Under the pieces are notes generated by a model that was not told the origin of the DNA, made no database searches, and was given only the letters and a program-made list of their open reading frames with translations. Shown here one piece after another: positions 1 to 8,731 of a stretch of DNA of 40,471 bases. Source of the DNA: SpSt-333 sp040751955 (lineage in GTDB: Bacteria; Bacteroidota; Ignavibacteria; UBA10030; UBA8401); contig JBFMFY010000026.1 of NCBI GenBank assembly GCA_040751955.1, positions 1-40,471 on the forward strand. Reading direction: 5' to 3'. Made by a program: the position numbers and the translations under genes. Each line of letters starts with the position of its first letter. The stretch's first letter is position 1.

Positions 1-1
1 T

Positions 2-1069
2 TCAGATAAAGATTTGTATTATGAAATAAATGAAAATGGATTTGTATTACATCTCCATAGCATTAATTTTGAAGAGTTTAAAAAAAGTGTACAAAAAGCA
101 ACAACCGATGGGTTAAAAGATACAAAATCAGCGAAGTTACTTTCTGAAATAGTAACTAAAATTGGTTTAATAAAGAGTTATGGTATAAAAGGAAATAAAC
201 GTATTTATGTTGGTTATAATAAAGAAAGAAAAGTAAAGGATAGGCAAAAAAAAGTAATAAATAGACAGCAGTACTTTTATGCTTTAGATAACAATTTTTC
301 AACCACCAACAATACACTTCCCAGTGAATATACAAATAAAATAATTTGTGACGATAGCAAACAGGTGCTTGAAAAACTTCCAAGTAACTCGGTTGATTTA
401 ATCTTTACATCTCCACCGTATAATTTTGGATTAGATTATTCATCAAACGAGGACCAACATCGTTGGGAAAAATATTTTAGTCAATTATTCGAAATATTTG
501 ATGAATGTGTTAGAGTGCTAAAATACGGTGGTAGAATTATTGTTAACATACAACCGCTCTTTTCTGACTACATACCTAGTCACCATCTAGTCAGTAATTA
601 TTTTATCGAAAAGAAGTTAATATGGAAAGGTGAAATTCTTTGGGAAAAAAATAATTATAATTGTAAATATACTGCGTGGGGAAGCTGGAAGAGTCCAAGT
701 AATCCTTATTTAAAATATACATGGGAATTTTTAGAAATTTTTTCCAAGGGCACATTAAAAAAAGAAGGGAAACAAAAAAACGCTGATATATCAGGAGATG
801 AATTCAAGAAATGGGTCGTTGCTAAGTGGAGCATAGCTCCAGAGAGGAAGATGAAAGAGTTTGACCATCCCGCAATGTTCCCAGAAGAATTAGTAGCGCG
901 TGTAATTAAACTATTTAGTTTTGAAAATGATGTAGTATTAGATCCGTTTAATGGAGTAGGTACAACAACTTTTGTTGCAAAAAAATTAAACAGAAATTAT
1001 TTGGGAATAGACATTTCTGATAAGTACTGCAAAACTGCAACACAAAGATTACATTCAATTTTGCTATGA
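2..1069 (+). CDS. DNA methyltransferase (SPPY type), 5' end cut by window edge
   Basis: A site-specific DNA methyltransferase that transfers a methyl group from S-adenosylmethionine to an exocyclic amino group of adenine or cytosine. Visible motifs are the catalytic SPPY (in TSPPYNFGLDY, coded near 407-440) and, towards the C-terminus, DPFNGVGTT, the SAM-binding motif I. Catalytic motif before SAM motif is the beta-group order. SPPY rather than DPPY leans towards N4-cytosine, but this is not decisive. The frame is open to the left edge, so the true start lies outside the window; a TTG at 14 is only the first start-like codon inside it. The stop overlaps the next gene by 4 bases (ATGA), implying translational coupling with a partner endonuclease. 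The segment is clearly more AT-rich than the genes from miaB onward, which suggests horizontal acquisition. Confidence 0.88.
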   Translation, partial: SDKDLYYEINENGFVLHLHSINFEEFKKSVQKATTDGLKDTKSAKLLSEIVTKIGLIKSYGIKGNKRIYVGYNKERKVKDRQKKVINRQQYFYALDNNFSTTNNTLPSEYTNKIICDDSKQVLEKLPSNSVDLIFTSPPYNFGLDYSSNEDQHRWEKYFSQLFEIFDECVRVLKYGGRIIVNIQPLFSDYIPSHHLVSNYFIEKKLIWKGEILWEKNNYNCKYTAWGSWKSPSNPYLKYTWEFLEIFSKGTLKKEGKQKNADISGDEFKKWVVAKWSIAPERKMKEFDHPAMFPEELVARVIKLFSFENDVVLDPFNGVGTTTFVAKKLNRNYLGIDISDKYCKTATQRLHSILL

Positions 1070-1821
1070 AGATAAAGAAACATACAAAAAAGAAAAAGGG
1101 CAAAAAGAAAATGGAATATGCAAACGAAGAAATTAATTCTCTTGTCGCAGCTTATAATTTATTGGTCGGTGGCATTGACAATCGAGCACATGAAAGTGAA
1201 GATAGAGCATATGGCGGGATTGTTAGAGCGGGTAAAGGGCTTCTTGTAGAAAGTATAGCAAAAAATATGATTGAAATTGCTTGGAAAAGATTAGGTGGGA
1301 CATCTCGTCGTTTATCATTAAATAAAATAACCGTAAAAATACCTATCAATCCTGAATACATCAATAGTTTAAAAAGTGAAGAAGTTAAAAAGTATATTAA
1401 AGAGAATATTAGGAATTATTATTACACCTTAAAAACAGATGTACATGTTTATGTGGATGAAAAATTTGTGATGGGTATTGAGTGTAAGGCGTACACTGAG
1501 AATGCTATGCTTAAAAGGATTTTGGTAGACTTTACTCTTTTCAAGAAGAAATTTCCCAAACTAAATTGTGTATTACTTCAATTAGAAAGTCAACTCGGTG
1601 GCGATTTTTCAGTGTTGAATAAACCAATTTCATTCGGTAGTCCTTCAACACATACATTATTATCTTACTTTGATATTGATTTAAATATAATAACTCTTCT
1701 TGAAGGAGAGAGAAAAGTTGACAAACCCATTCATAAATCCGGTCACTTCAAAGAACTCAAAACAAATAACATAAAGAAGGCAATTGATGTACTCAGCAAT
1801 CTACTAAAGCCGTATTTATAA
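1066..1821 (+). CDS. Probable type II restriction endonuclease
   Basis: Inferred to be the endonuclease partner of the methyltransferase, with which it overlaps by ATGA. The protein is 251 aa and begins with a very lysine-rich stretch (MKIKKHTKKKKGKKK); an internal ATG at 1111 (MEYANEE) is an alternative start. In the middle, a candidate PD-(D/E)xK core is visible: TDVHVYVDEKFVMGIECK, with an Asp in the first strand and E-C-K in the second, followed by AYTENAMLKR. This pattern is common in type II enzymes that make double-strand cuts, but I do not recognise the specificity. Codon use is AT-rich like the methyltransferase and unlike the downstream chromosome. The endonuclease call rests on context plus this motif. 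The alternative is an unrelated nuclease-fold protein. Confidence 0.6.
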   Translation: MKIKKHTKKKKGKKKMEYANEEINSLVAAYNLLVGGIDNRAHESEDRAYGGIVRAGKGLLVESIAKNMIEIAWKRLGGTSRRLSLNKITVKIPINPEYINSLKSEEVKKYIKENIRNYYYTLKTDVHVYVDEKFVMGIECKAYTENAMLKRILVDFTLFKKKFPKLNCVLLQLESQLGGDFSVLNKPISFGSPSTHTLLSYFDIDLNIITLLEGERKVDKPIHKSGHFKELKTNNIKKAIDVLSNLLKPYL

Positions 1822-1946
1822 GGCATGTTTTTCACAAATATTTCTTATCTTGAAGCACCGCTGACAATTCGGCAAACACCCTCTCTTCCATAACCACACA
1901 AAACATCTTGTTTTCAATTAATTTTCATTAATATAAAGACATTTCA

Positions 1947-1977
1947 TTGTCCAAATGTCAGGCTTTCGGTATTTTTG
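1947..1977 (+). promoter_or_regulatory. Candidate Bacteroidota-type promoter for miaB
   Basis: TTG at 1947-1949 and TATTTTTG at 1970-1977 are 20 bases apart. This matches the TTTG / TAnnTTTG promoter pattern known in Bacteroidota. The -7 element ends only 11 bases before the miaB ATG at 1989, so the leader would be very short. This is a pattern match only. The 167-base gap 1822-1988 otherwise holds nothing I recognise. Confidence 0.35.
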
Positions 1978-1988
1978 TATCACAAAGT

Positions 1989-3311
1989 ATGAGTGAGAAT
2001 CGGAAAAAAATATACGTTGAGACGTACGGCTGCCAGATGAACGTTGCCGATACTGAAGTTGTACTCGGTGTGATGGACGGTGTCGGATATTCTCCGACTA
2101 ATGTAGCGGCAGAGGCAGACTTGATACTTGTAAACACATGCAGCGTAAGAGATAACGCCGAACAGCGTGCACACCAGCGTGTTTCCGAATTGAAGGAACA
2201 CAAAAGGAGAAATCCCGAAGTATTGATCGGCGTGCTCGGATGTATGGCAGAACGACTTCGCACCACGTTGATGGAAAAAAACAATCTGGTCGATCTCGTC
2301 GTCGGTCCGGATGAGTACAGAAAGCTTCCAAAGTTAGTTGAAGATGCGTACGCAGGTCAGCGCGGCATAGCCGTAAAACTCTCCCGTGTTGAAAATTATG
2401 ACGACATTACGCCGCTGCGGACAGAAGGGATCAGCGCATGGATTTCGGTGATGAGAGGCTGCGACAAGTTTTGCACATTCTGCGTTGTGCCGTTCACACG
2501 CGGACGCGAACGGAGCAGGACATTAAAAAGCGTCGTGGATGAAGTTCGCTCATTGAGCGAACAGGGATTTAAAGAAGTGACGCTGCTCGGACAGAATGTG
2601 AATTCGTACCACGACGGCGAGAACGATTTCGCCGATCTACTGCGAAACGTTGCCGAAGTTGATCGTACGATGCGTATCCGATATACTACTTCCCATCCGA
2701 AAGATATGAGCGACAAACTGATCGAGACAATGGCGACACACGACAATATCTGCAAGTACGTTCACCTCCCTGTGCAATCAGGTTCAAACAGAGTATTGAA
2801 ACTGATGAATCGCACGTACACAATCGAGCATTATCTGGGATTGATGGAGAAGATACGCACAGCGATGCCTGGAGTAAGCTTCTCCACAGATATCATCGCC
2901 GGTTTCCCGACCGAAACTGCGGAAGATCACCAAATGACGCTCGATATCTTACAATCGGTGAAGTACGACGGTGCGTTCATGTTCAAATATTCTCCGCGTG
3001 AAAATACAAAAGCGTGGGATATGGGAGATGACGTACCGGACGAAGTCAAAACAGAACGATTGAACGAAATCATCAAAGTACAGGAAGAAATTTCTTTTGC
3101 GTTGAATGAACAGTTAATCGGTGAAACGGTGGAAGTGCTTGTCGAGCGCGACAGCTCCCGCTCGTCAAACGATCTGCTGGGACGAACAGACACAAATAAG
3201 AAAACACTTTTTCCGCGTGAAGATGCAAAGGTGGGCGAATACCGCAAAGTGAAGGTAGAACGCACAAATGCACATACATTATTTGGAAAACTTATCCCGG
3301 GGGTGAATTGA
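1989..3311 (+). CDS. miaB: tRNA-2-methylthio-N6-dimethylallyladenosine synthase MiaB
   Basis: A radical-SAM methylthiotransferase that converts i6A37 to ms2i6A37 in tRNAs reading UNN codons. From the ATG at 1989 it is 440 aa, normal for the family. The N-terminal UPF0004 domain carries the three cluster-binding cysteines C15 (ETYGCQMN), C51 (VNTCSVR) and C85 (GVLGCMAE). The radical-SAM CxxxCxxC is C158-C162-C165 (RGCDKFCTFC). A C-terminal TRAM-like domain (VEVLVERDS to the end) should bind tRNA. An in-frame TTG at 1947 gives a longer ORF, but the extra residues (MSKCQAFGIFVSQS) are unlike the family, so the ATG is preferred. The next gene starts 2 bases after the stop, so co-transcription is likely. 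Confidence 0.96.
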   Translation: MSENRKKIYVETYGCQMNVADTEVVLGVMDGVGYSPTNVAAEADLILVNTCSVRDNAEQRAHQRVSELKEHKRRNPEVLIGVLGCMAERLRTTLMEKNNLVDLVVGPDEYRKLPKLVEDAYAGQRGIAVKLSRVENYDDITPLRTEGISAWISVMRGCDKFCTFCVVPFTRGRERSRTLKSVVDEVRSLSEQGFKEVTLLGQNVNSYHDGENDFADLLRNVAEVDRTMRIRYTTSHPKDMSDKLIETMATHDNICKYVHLPVQSGSNRVLKLMNRTYTIEHYLGLMEKIRTAMPGVSFSTDIIAGFPTETAEDHQMTLDILQSVKYDGAFMFKYSPRENTKAWDMGDDVPDEVKTERLNEIIKVQEEISFALNEQLIGETVEVLVERDSSRSSNDLLGRTDTNKKTLFPREDAKVGEYRKVKVERTNAHTLFGKLIPGVN

Positions 3312-3313
3312 CC

Positions 3314-4042
3314 ATGAAAAATATGACATCACTCCTTTTCTTCCTTCTTTCCCTTCCGCTCGTGGCGCAATTGAGCGAGCAGGATGTCCGTAACCGTCTT
3401 GAATTGATCCACGCGGGTAAAGCGGAGCAGGTTCGCGCTGAACTCCCGATACTGCTTCGTCAATATCCGAATGATCCCGGGGTGAAATACCTTGAAGCCT
3501 ATCTGACTGCAAACGGCGACCAGGCAGTAAAGAAATATCAATCCATCGTCGATCAGCATCCAAAGAGCGAATGGGCTGATGATGCGCTGTATAAAGTGTA
3601 TCAATACTATTACGCAGTCGGATTGTATAAAACAGCCGATGCGAAAATGTCGCAACTGAACGAGCAGTATCCGGAATCGATCTACGCGAAACGTGAAACG
3701 AAGCCGGAGGAAACAGTCGCTCCGCCGTTTGTCGAGAAACAGGAAACGAAACCCGAACAACAAACAACGGCACCAAAAGAAGAAACCGTTCCGGCACCGA
3801 CAACCACAGGAAAATTTATCGTGCAGGTCGGCGTTTTTTCCCAGGAAAACACCTCCTTGCGTGAAGCGGAACGATATTCGACGGTGGTCGGTAAAACGGC
3901 GATTGTGTTTCCCAAGCAGAGCGGCGGACGGACTGTGTACGCAATCGGGTTTGAAGGATTTGAAACCGAACAACTGGCGCGTGATTTCGGCACGGAACTG
4001 AAATCGAAATACAACATTGAATCATTCATTGTAAAGCGATAG
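3314..4042 (+). CDS. SPOR-domain periplasmic protein with TPR-like N-terminus
   Basis: An exported protein of about 242 aa. It has an N-terminal signal peptide (MKNMTSLLFFLLSLPLVAQL), then a helical tetratricopeptide-like region resembling YbgF/BamD-type repeats (YPNDPGVKYLEAYL, HPKSEWADDALYKVYQYYY). A Pro/Glu/Thr-rich linker follows, roughly residues 130-165, and a C-terminal SPOR domain from GKFIVQVGVF to the end. SPOR domains bind denuded peptidoglycan glycans, so a cell-wall-associated periplasmic role is inferred. The ATG at 3314 is preferred over the upstream in-frame TTG at 3308 because a G-rich Shine-Dalgarno-like stretch (3299-3304) sits at a good distance. It lies between miaB and a sigma-54 activator in a tight plus-strand series. 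The exact substrate is unknown. Confidence 0.85.
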   Translation: MKNMTSLLFFLLSLPLVAQLSEQDVRNRLELIHAGKAEQVRAELPILLRQYPNDPGVKYLEAYLTANGDQAVKKYQSIVDQHPKSEWADDALYKVYQYYYAVGLYKTADAKMSQLNEQYPESIYAKRETKPEETVAPPFVEKQETKPEQQTTAPKEETVPAPTTTGKFIVQVGVFSQENTSLREAERYSTVVGKTAIVFPKQSGGRTVYAIGFEGFETEQLARDFGTELKSKYNIESFIVKR

Positions 4043-4054
4043 TACCAATTGAGT

Positions 4055-5158
4055 ATGGACCGGAGAGCATTTCAACAACAGTTTGGCATTGTCGGCGAGT
4101 CGCTGGAAATGCAGGAAATTGTGCAGGTCATCCAGCATGTTGCTCCGACCGATATTACCGTGTTGATCACCGGCGAAAGCGGAACGGGTAAAGAAGTGAT
4201 CGCTCACGCGATCCACGGTGCAAGCAGCAGGGCAAAGAAACCGATGGTGACCGTGAACTGCGGAGCAATTCCCGAAGGTATCATTGAGTCGGAATTGTTC
4301 GGGCATGAGAAAGGATCGTTCACCGGAGCGAGCAGCGAGAGGAAAGGATACTTTGAACTTGCCGACGGCGGGACAATTTTTCTCGATGAGATAGGCGAAC
4401 TGCCGATTGCTACTCAGGTGAAGTTCCTCCGCATCCTTGAGAACGGCGAATTCCTTCGCGTCGGCTCTTCCATTGCACGAAAAGTGGATGTTCGTGTGAT
4501 CGCGGCTACGAACAAGAATCTCGAGCAAGAAGTGCACAACGGGCATTTCAGGCAGGATCTGTTCTATCGGCTCAGATCGGTGAACATCCGTATTCCCGCA
4601 TTGCGGGAGAGGAAAGAAGATATTCACCTTCTCTTCGAAAAATTCGTGAAAGAATTTGCTGAAAAGAACGGTGTGCAGTTCAACGGAATCACGCCGGACG
4701 CAGCAGAATATCTGAAAAATTATTACTGGCACGGCAACGTGCGCGAACTGCGCAACGTGGTGGAAAGCATGCTGGTGATCGAGCGGGGAAAGAAACTCGA
4801 TTTGGACGACGTGAAAAAATATCTCCGTCATTCCGTTGAAGAACGAAGCCTTCCGATGCTGATGCCGACACAAAGTGCGTTGGATGAACGGCAGTTGTTG
4901 TACAGAGCATTGATCGAACTAAAAAACGACATGCTCGAAGTGAAGAATCTCCTGAAAAGTGCCATAGGCACAAATGGAACACAAACAGACCGCGGACAAG
5001 TGAACAGCGTGCAGGAACATTTGTCGCTGGAGGAGATGGAGCGGAGAATGATCGAATCATCGCTCAAAAAATATCACGGTAACAGACGGCTGGCGGCAGA
5101 TGAGTTGAAGATTTCGGAACGGACGCTCTACCGGAAAATAAAAGAATACGGATTATGA
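4055..5158 (+). CDS. Sigma-54 dependent transcriptional activator (NtrC family, no receiver domain)
   Basis: A bacterial enhancer-binding protein that hydrolyses ATP to remodel sigma-54 RNA polymerase. Counting from ATG 4055 (367 aa), the Walker A is GESGTGKE at 40-47. The sigma-54 contact loop is GSFTGA at 87-92, a variant of the usual GAFTGA, and Walker B is GGTIFLDE at 105-112. An arginine-rich sensor region follows (FYRLRSVNIRIPALRERKEDI). The C-terminus is a Fis-type helix-turn-helix (NRRLAADELKISERTLYRKIKEYGL). There is no N-terminal receiver or PAS domain, so activity is probably controlled by expression or a partner protein. An in-frame TTG at 4049 is an alternative start. The stop overlaps the next gene by ATGA, so the two are coupled. 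Its target promoters cannot be told from here. Confidence 0.93.
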   Translation: MDRRAFQQQFGIVGESLEMQEIVQVIQHVAPTDITVLITGESGTGKEVIAHAIHGASSRAKKPMVTVNCGAIPEGIIESELFGHEKGSFTGASSERKGYFELADGGTIFLDEIGELPIATQVKFLRILENGEFLRVGSSIARKVDVRVIAATNKNLEQEVHNGHFRQDLFYRLRSVNIRIPALRERKEDIHLLFEKFVKEFAEKNGVQFNGITPDAAEYLKNYYWHGNVRELRNVVESMLVIERGKKLDLDDVKKYLRHSVEERSLPMLMPTQSALDERQLLYRALIELKNDMLEVKNLLKSAIGTNGTQTDRGQVNSVQEHLSLEEMERRMIESSLKKYHGNRRLAADELKISERTLYRKIKEYGL

Positions 5159-5691
5159 GAAGTTCCAAATTCCAAATTGCAAATAACAAATTGAATGTAC
5201 CGCTGTATATCGTATTGTTATTTGGAATTTGTTGTTTGGTATTTGCCGCAGGTTGCTATTCCTTCACCGGCGCTTCGGTTCCTGCGCATCTAAAGACCGT
5301 AGCGATTCCGTTGGCGGAAGATGTGAGCGGATTCGGCGAAGCGGGGTTGCGGGAGAAGTTCACACAGAAGTTGATCGAACTGTTCCGCAACGACAACAAT
5401 CTTGAGATCGGCGAACGGCTCACCGCCGATTCGATCGTTGAAGGAACCATCGTACAGGTAACCGATGCTCCACAAGTAATCAGCGGAAACGACATCGTCA
5501 GCACCCGACGCATAACGATAACGGTACGGGCTTCGTTCACCGACATGAAACTCCGCAAAAAAGTGTGGGAACGCGATTTTTCGAACTGGGGCGAATACAC
5601 GCAAGGACAGCAAACGCGCGACATTGCATTGACCGATGCGGTCAATAAAGTCGCGGAAGATATCCTGCTCGAGACGGTCTCGGGCTGGTAA
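5155..5691 (+). CDS. lptE: LptE-like outer-membrane lipoprotein (LPS assembly)
   Basis: A 178-aa lipoprotein with a long N-terminal basic-hydrophobic signal (YIVLLFGICCLVFAAGC). The lipobox FAAGC places the lipidated cysteine at residue 34. The mature part begins YSFTGASVPAHLKTVAIPL, and includes IVEGTIVQV and KVWERDFSNWGEY, features typical of the LptE/'LPS assembly lipoprotein' family of Bacteroidota. LptE plugs and assists the LptD translocon, which inserts lipopolysaccharide in the outer leaflet. The start overlaps the sigma-54 activator gene (ATGA). An envelope glycosyltransferase follows 42 bases later, consistent with an envelope theme. The family is recognised by overall pattern rather than a catalytic motif. 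Confidence 0.82.
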   Translation: MRSSKFQIANNKLNVPLYIVLLFGICCLVFAAGCYSFTGASVPAHLKTVAIPLAEDVSGFGEAGLREKFTQKLIELFRNDNNLEIGERLTADSIVEGTIVQVTDAPQVISGNDIVSTRRITITVRASFTDMKLRKKVWERDFSNWGEYTQGQQTRDIALTDAVNKVAEDILLETVSGW

Positions 5692-5733
5692 CAAATTATA
5701 TTCAACATATTACAACACAACTTCTTACTTACT

Positions 5734-7233
5734 ATGGAACAATTTATACTCATCGCTTACATTGCCTGCTTAAGCATTCTCTTTATCTACGGTGCGCATG
5801 GGTTCGTGATGGTCTATCATTATCATAAACACAGGAACGAGGTGGATGGCGACTTACCTCTGAATGAAACACCGATGGTGACGATCCAGCTTCCTCTCTA
5901 TAACGAAATGTATGTCGTCCGCCGTTTGATTGAAGCGTCGTGCAGTATCGAGTACCCTAAAGATAAACTTGAAATTCAGGTGCTCGATGATTCAACGGAC
6001 GAAACGGTTGACCTTGTTGCGAGTATTGTACGCGAAAAAAAGGAACAGGGGTACATCATTCACCATGTTCGTCGTGCAAACCGGCAAGGATTTAAAGCAG
6101 GGGCATTGAAAGAAGGATTGAAGACGGCTGCAGGAGAATTTGTTGCCGTATTTGACGCGGATTTTATTCCTAAACCGGAATTTTTGAAAAAGACGATCCC
6201 CTATTTCTATGCCGACAATAAGATCGGTATGGTGCAGACGCGATGGGAACATTTGAATGGGGAATATTCGCTGATGACGCGTACGCAAGCAATGGCGCTC
6301 GACGGACATTTTGTGATCGAACAGAACATCCGCAACCGTGCCGGATATTTCATCCAGTTCAACGGCACCGGCGGTGTCTGGAGAAAGACATGCATTGTCG
6401 ATGCAGGCAACTGGCAGGCAGATACGCTAACGGAAGATCTCGATTTAAGTTACCGTGCACAACTGCGCGGTTGGAAATTCAAATTTCTCCGCGATGTGAC
6501 ATCGCCGGCGGAACTCCCGGCAGAGATCAATGCATTGAAGTCGCAGCAATTCCGCTGGACAAAAGGGGCGATCGAAACGGCGCGGAAACTTCTTTCCATG
6601 GTGTGGGGTTCTAACATTCCGTTCCGCATTAAATTCCACAGCACGTTCCATCTGACGAGCAATATCGTTTTTCCGTTCATTGTCATTGCCAGCATTTTGA
6701 ACGTGCCCCTCACATTCATCAAGCATGGCGGTGAATTCAATTCCTATTTCGATTTTATGTCTGTCTTCGTCCTTGCATTCGTCGGATCGTTCCTGTTTTA
6801 TCTCTATGCGCAAAAAGATGTCTATCTGGATTGGCGCCGAAGGATTTTCCTTTTTCCGATCTTTATGGCAGGCAGTATGGGGCTTGCGGTGAACAACAGC
6901 AAAGCGGTGCTGGAAGGATTGTTTAAGCGAAAAAGCGAATTCGTCCGAACGCCGAAGTACGGTATTGAAGGAAAGAAACAGTCGTGGCAGGACAAGAAAT
7001 ATGTTCCGGTGAAATTCAGCTGGACGGTGATCATTGAAATTGCATTGGCAGCATATTGCTTCTTCGGTGTGTTATCATCTTTGTATTATCTTGAGATTGC
7101 CGCCGTTCCATTCCAATTGCTCTTTACGATGGGGTATGGATTTGTCGCCTATCTTTCTGTACAGCAAGCGCTTGAAGCGCGGCGCGTATTGCTGGCACGG
7201 AGGAATTTGGTAATAGAACCGTTAGCTGCGTAA
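5734..7233 (+). CDS. Membrane glycosyltransferase family 2 (cellulose-synthase-like)
   Basis: An inner-membrane processive-type GT2 glycosyltransferase of 499 aa. It starts with one membrane segment (LIAYIACLSILFIYGAHGF). The cytosolic GT-A domain shows QLPLYNE, DDSTDE (first catalytic Asp), FDADFIPK (the DxD metal site), TEDLDLSYRAQLRGW (catalytic base TED) and QQFRWTKGA (the QxxRW motif). Several C-terminal membrane helices follow (for example IVFPFIVIASILNVP, VFVLAFVGSFLFYLYA, and IEIALAAYCFFGVLSSLYY). The set D, DxD, TED, QxxRW is that of cellulose- and mannan-synthase-like enzymes that make and export beta-linked polysaccharide or glycolipid. The sugar and acceptor are unknown. A rho-independent-type hairpin lies about 225 bases downstream. 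Confidence 0.9.
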   Translation: MEQFILIAYIACLSILFIYGAHGFVMVYHYHKHRNEVDGDLPLNETPMVTIQLPLYNEMYVVRRLIEASCSIEYPKDKLEIQVLDDSTDETVDLVASIVREKKEQGYIIHHVRRANRQGFKAGALKEGLKTAAGEFVAVFDADFIPKPEFLKKTIPYFYADNKIGMVQTRWEHLNGEYSLMTRTQAMALDGHFVIEQNIRNRAGYFIQFNGTGGVWRKTCIVDAGNWQADTLTEDLDLSYRAQLRGWKFKFLRDVTSPAELPAEINALKSQQFRWTKGAIETARKLLSMVWGSNIPFRIKFHSTFHLTSNIVFPFIVIASILNVPLTFIKHGGEFNSYFDFMSVFVLAFVGSFLFYLYAQKDVYLDWRRRIFLFPIFMAGSMGLAVNNSKAVLEGLFKRKSEFVRTPKYGIEGKKQSWQDKKYVPVKFSWTVIIEIALAAYCFFGVLSSLYYLEIAAVPFQLLFTMGYGFVAYLSVQQALEARRVLLARRNLVIEPLAA

Positions 7234-7269
7234 ATACTGACTCGAAGCCATCTCAAAAATGAAACTGTG

Positions 7270-7418
7270 GTCATTCTGAGCGCAGCGAAGAATCTGCCTG
7301 CGGCGTTAGGCACTATACAACTGCCGACATTCAAACCAGATTCTTCACTTCGTCCCGAAAAGAACACTCGCCTGCGAAAGCGTAGCGACGGGCAGGTCGG
7401 AACTTCGTTCAGAATAAC
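7270..7418. repeat. Dispersed palindromic element, GTCATTCTGA family (copy 1)
   Basis: The element begins GTCATTCTGAG with AAGAATCTG close behind, and ends CAGATTCTTC and then GTTCAGAATAAC. The two ends are therefore inverted copies of each other around a variable middle. A second element with the same ends lies at 25697-25825. There is no open reading frame inside. It occupies most of the 329-base gap between the glycosyltransferase and TPR genes. It looks like a REP- or MITE-like non-autonomous repeat. Confidence 0.75.
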
Positions 7419-7459
7419 ACATACTTGTATTTTTGAGATAGGTTCTATTTATTAATAGA

Positions 7460-7488
7460 AAAGCCATCATCTGCATGACGGCTTTTTT
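7460..7488 (+). terminator. Rho-independent terminator after the glycosyltransferase
   Basis: The stem pairs AAAGCC (7460-7465) plus TCAT with ATGA plus GGCTTT (ending 7485), with one mismatch and a CTGC loop. It is followed by a run of T. It sits between the glycosyltransferase and TPR genes and would end the plus-strand series begun at miaB. Confidence 0.75.
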
Positions 7489-7562
7489 GTTTATAGTCAC
7501 ATCCTATTTCTTGCAATTCAATCCGAAGTCTCCTATTTTACCGTCACGATAGCATTGTAACT

Positions 7563-8681
7563 ATGGACACATCAGAATTTGACATAGAGTTTCTTACGCA
7601 GAAACTTTCGGAGAACCCGCAATCGCCGTTGTTTGCCCGTCTTGCCGATCTCTACATTGCAAAAGAGCAGACCGTTGAAGCGTTACAATTGTGCGAGGAA
7701 GGGATAAAAACATATCCGCAGTACTATGCGGGATATGTTGTGCTTGGGAAAACACACCTTGCGTTGAAAGAATATTCAAAAGCACGGTCGGCATTTGAGC
7801 GGGCACACGATCTTTCTCCGTTCAATCATGCGATTACGCAACTGATTGCTTCAATTCCCGACAAGCCGGATGAATCGACCCGCACGACCGATGAGAATTA
7901 TTTTACTCCTTCAACAGAACAGCAGCAACAAGTGGAAGAATCTCTACCGGTGACTCAGGTTCAGGAACAAGTAGAAACAGTTCAACCGGCTCCGGAACTG
8001 CAATTTGAATCGCCGACGGCAGAAGAGATGGGATTCACCCAATCGGCGGAAGAGATCGATACAGCCGCTTTGGCGGAGCAGCAAATTCCCGCTCCACAGA
8101 CCGGAAATAAATTTCCGCCATTTGATGAGTACTTCGCTCAGAACCAATCACAAGTTACCGCCGGACCGGTGAGCACGTTAGATGAATATCTTGGAGGGTC
8201 AACATCCCCTTCGGTACAACAAACCGAATTTGTTTCCGAATCATCCGCAACGATCGAACCGGTTTCACTTCCTGATGAAAATATTACTCCGCAAACACAT
8301 GAAGAACCGGAGGCTGTCTTTTCATCGCCGGAACAAGCACAGCTTTTTGCTGAAATGATGGGAGAACAAACAGCCGGAGAAACATCGCCGGAGTCTTCTC
8401 CGGATATCGGCGACCTGGCGGAGAAGCTGCAGAACGTTGAGCGTATTGTCCCCGAAGAGAATTACCAATCACAACTGCCCCAGAACGAAGAGACACAATC
8501 GTATGAATCGGAGATGGTGACGCCGACACTGGCGGAGATCTATGCATCGCAGGGGGAATACAATGCGGCGATCCAGGCGTACGAGATCCTGATGTTCTCA
8601 CAACCGGCGAAGGCTCCCGAATTCCAGCGACGGATTCAGGAATTGCAGCGAAAGCAGATGGAAAAAGAGGGTTTGATTTAA
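7563..8681 (+). CDS. TPR-repeat protein with long acidic low-complexity middle
   Basis: A 372-aa protein with tetratricopeptide motifs at the N-terminus (PLFARLADLYIAKEQTVEAL, YYAGYVVLGKTHLALKEYSKA) and one more at the C-terminus (LAEIYASQGEYNAAIQAYEIL). Between them, roughly residues 100-300, lies a Glu/Gln/Pro/Thr/Ser-rich region with no clear fold. TPRs are protein-interaction scaffolds; no enzymatic motif is present. There is no signal peptide, so it is probably cytoplasmic. It stands alone between two terminators. The partner is not identifiable, and orthologues with this architecture are usually annotated only as TPR proteins. Confidence 0.82.
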   Translation: MDTSEFDIEFLTQKLSENPQSPLFARLADLYIAKEQTVEALQLCEEGIKTYPQYYAGYVVLGKTHLALKEYSKARSAFERAHDLSPFNHAITQLIASIPDKPDESTRTTDENYFTPSTEQQQQVEESLPVTQVQEQVETVQPAPELQFESPTAEEMGFTQSAEEIDTAALAEQQIPAPQTGNKFPPFDEYFAQNQSQVTAGPVSTLDEYLGGSTSPSVQQTEFVSESSATIEPVSLPDENITPQTHEEPEAVFSSPEQAQLFAEMMGEQTAGETSPESSPDIGDLAEKLQNVERIVPEENYQSQLPQNEETQSYESEMVTPTLAEIYASQGEYNAAIQAYEILMFSQPAKAPEFQRRIQELQRKQMEKEGLI

Positions 8682-8684
8682 AAT

Positions 8685-8713
8685 AAAAAAGGCGACAGAG
8701 AGTCGCCTTTTTT
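8685..8713. terminator. Bidirectional terminator between the TPR gene and rpsT
   Basis: GGCGAC (8691-8696) and GTCGCC (8702-8707) form a perfect 6-bp stem around a 5-base loop. An A-run (8685-8690) precedes it and a T-run (8708-8713) follows it. The symmetry lets it terminate both converging genes. Confidence 0.9.
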
Positions 8714-8731
8714 ATGGTGCATCTGCACATG

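Noticed and set aside
3279..4029. Several long minus-strand frames opposite miaB, the SPOR gene and the sigma-54 activator
   Set aside because: They overlap strongly supported plus-strand genes and show no domain, signal or ribosome site of their own.
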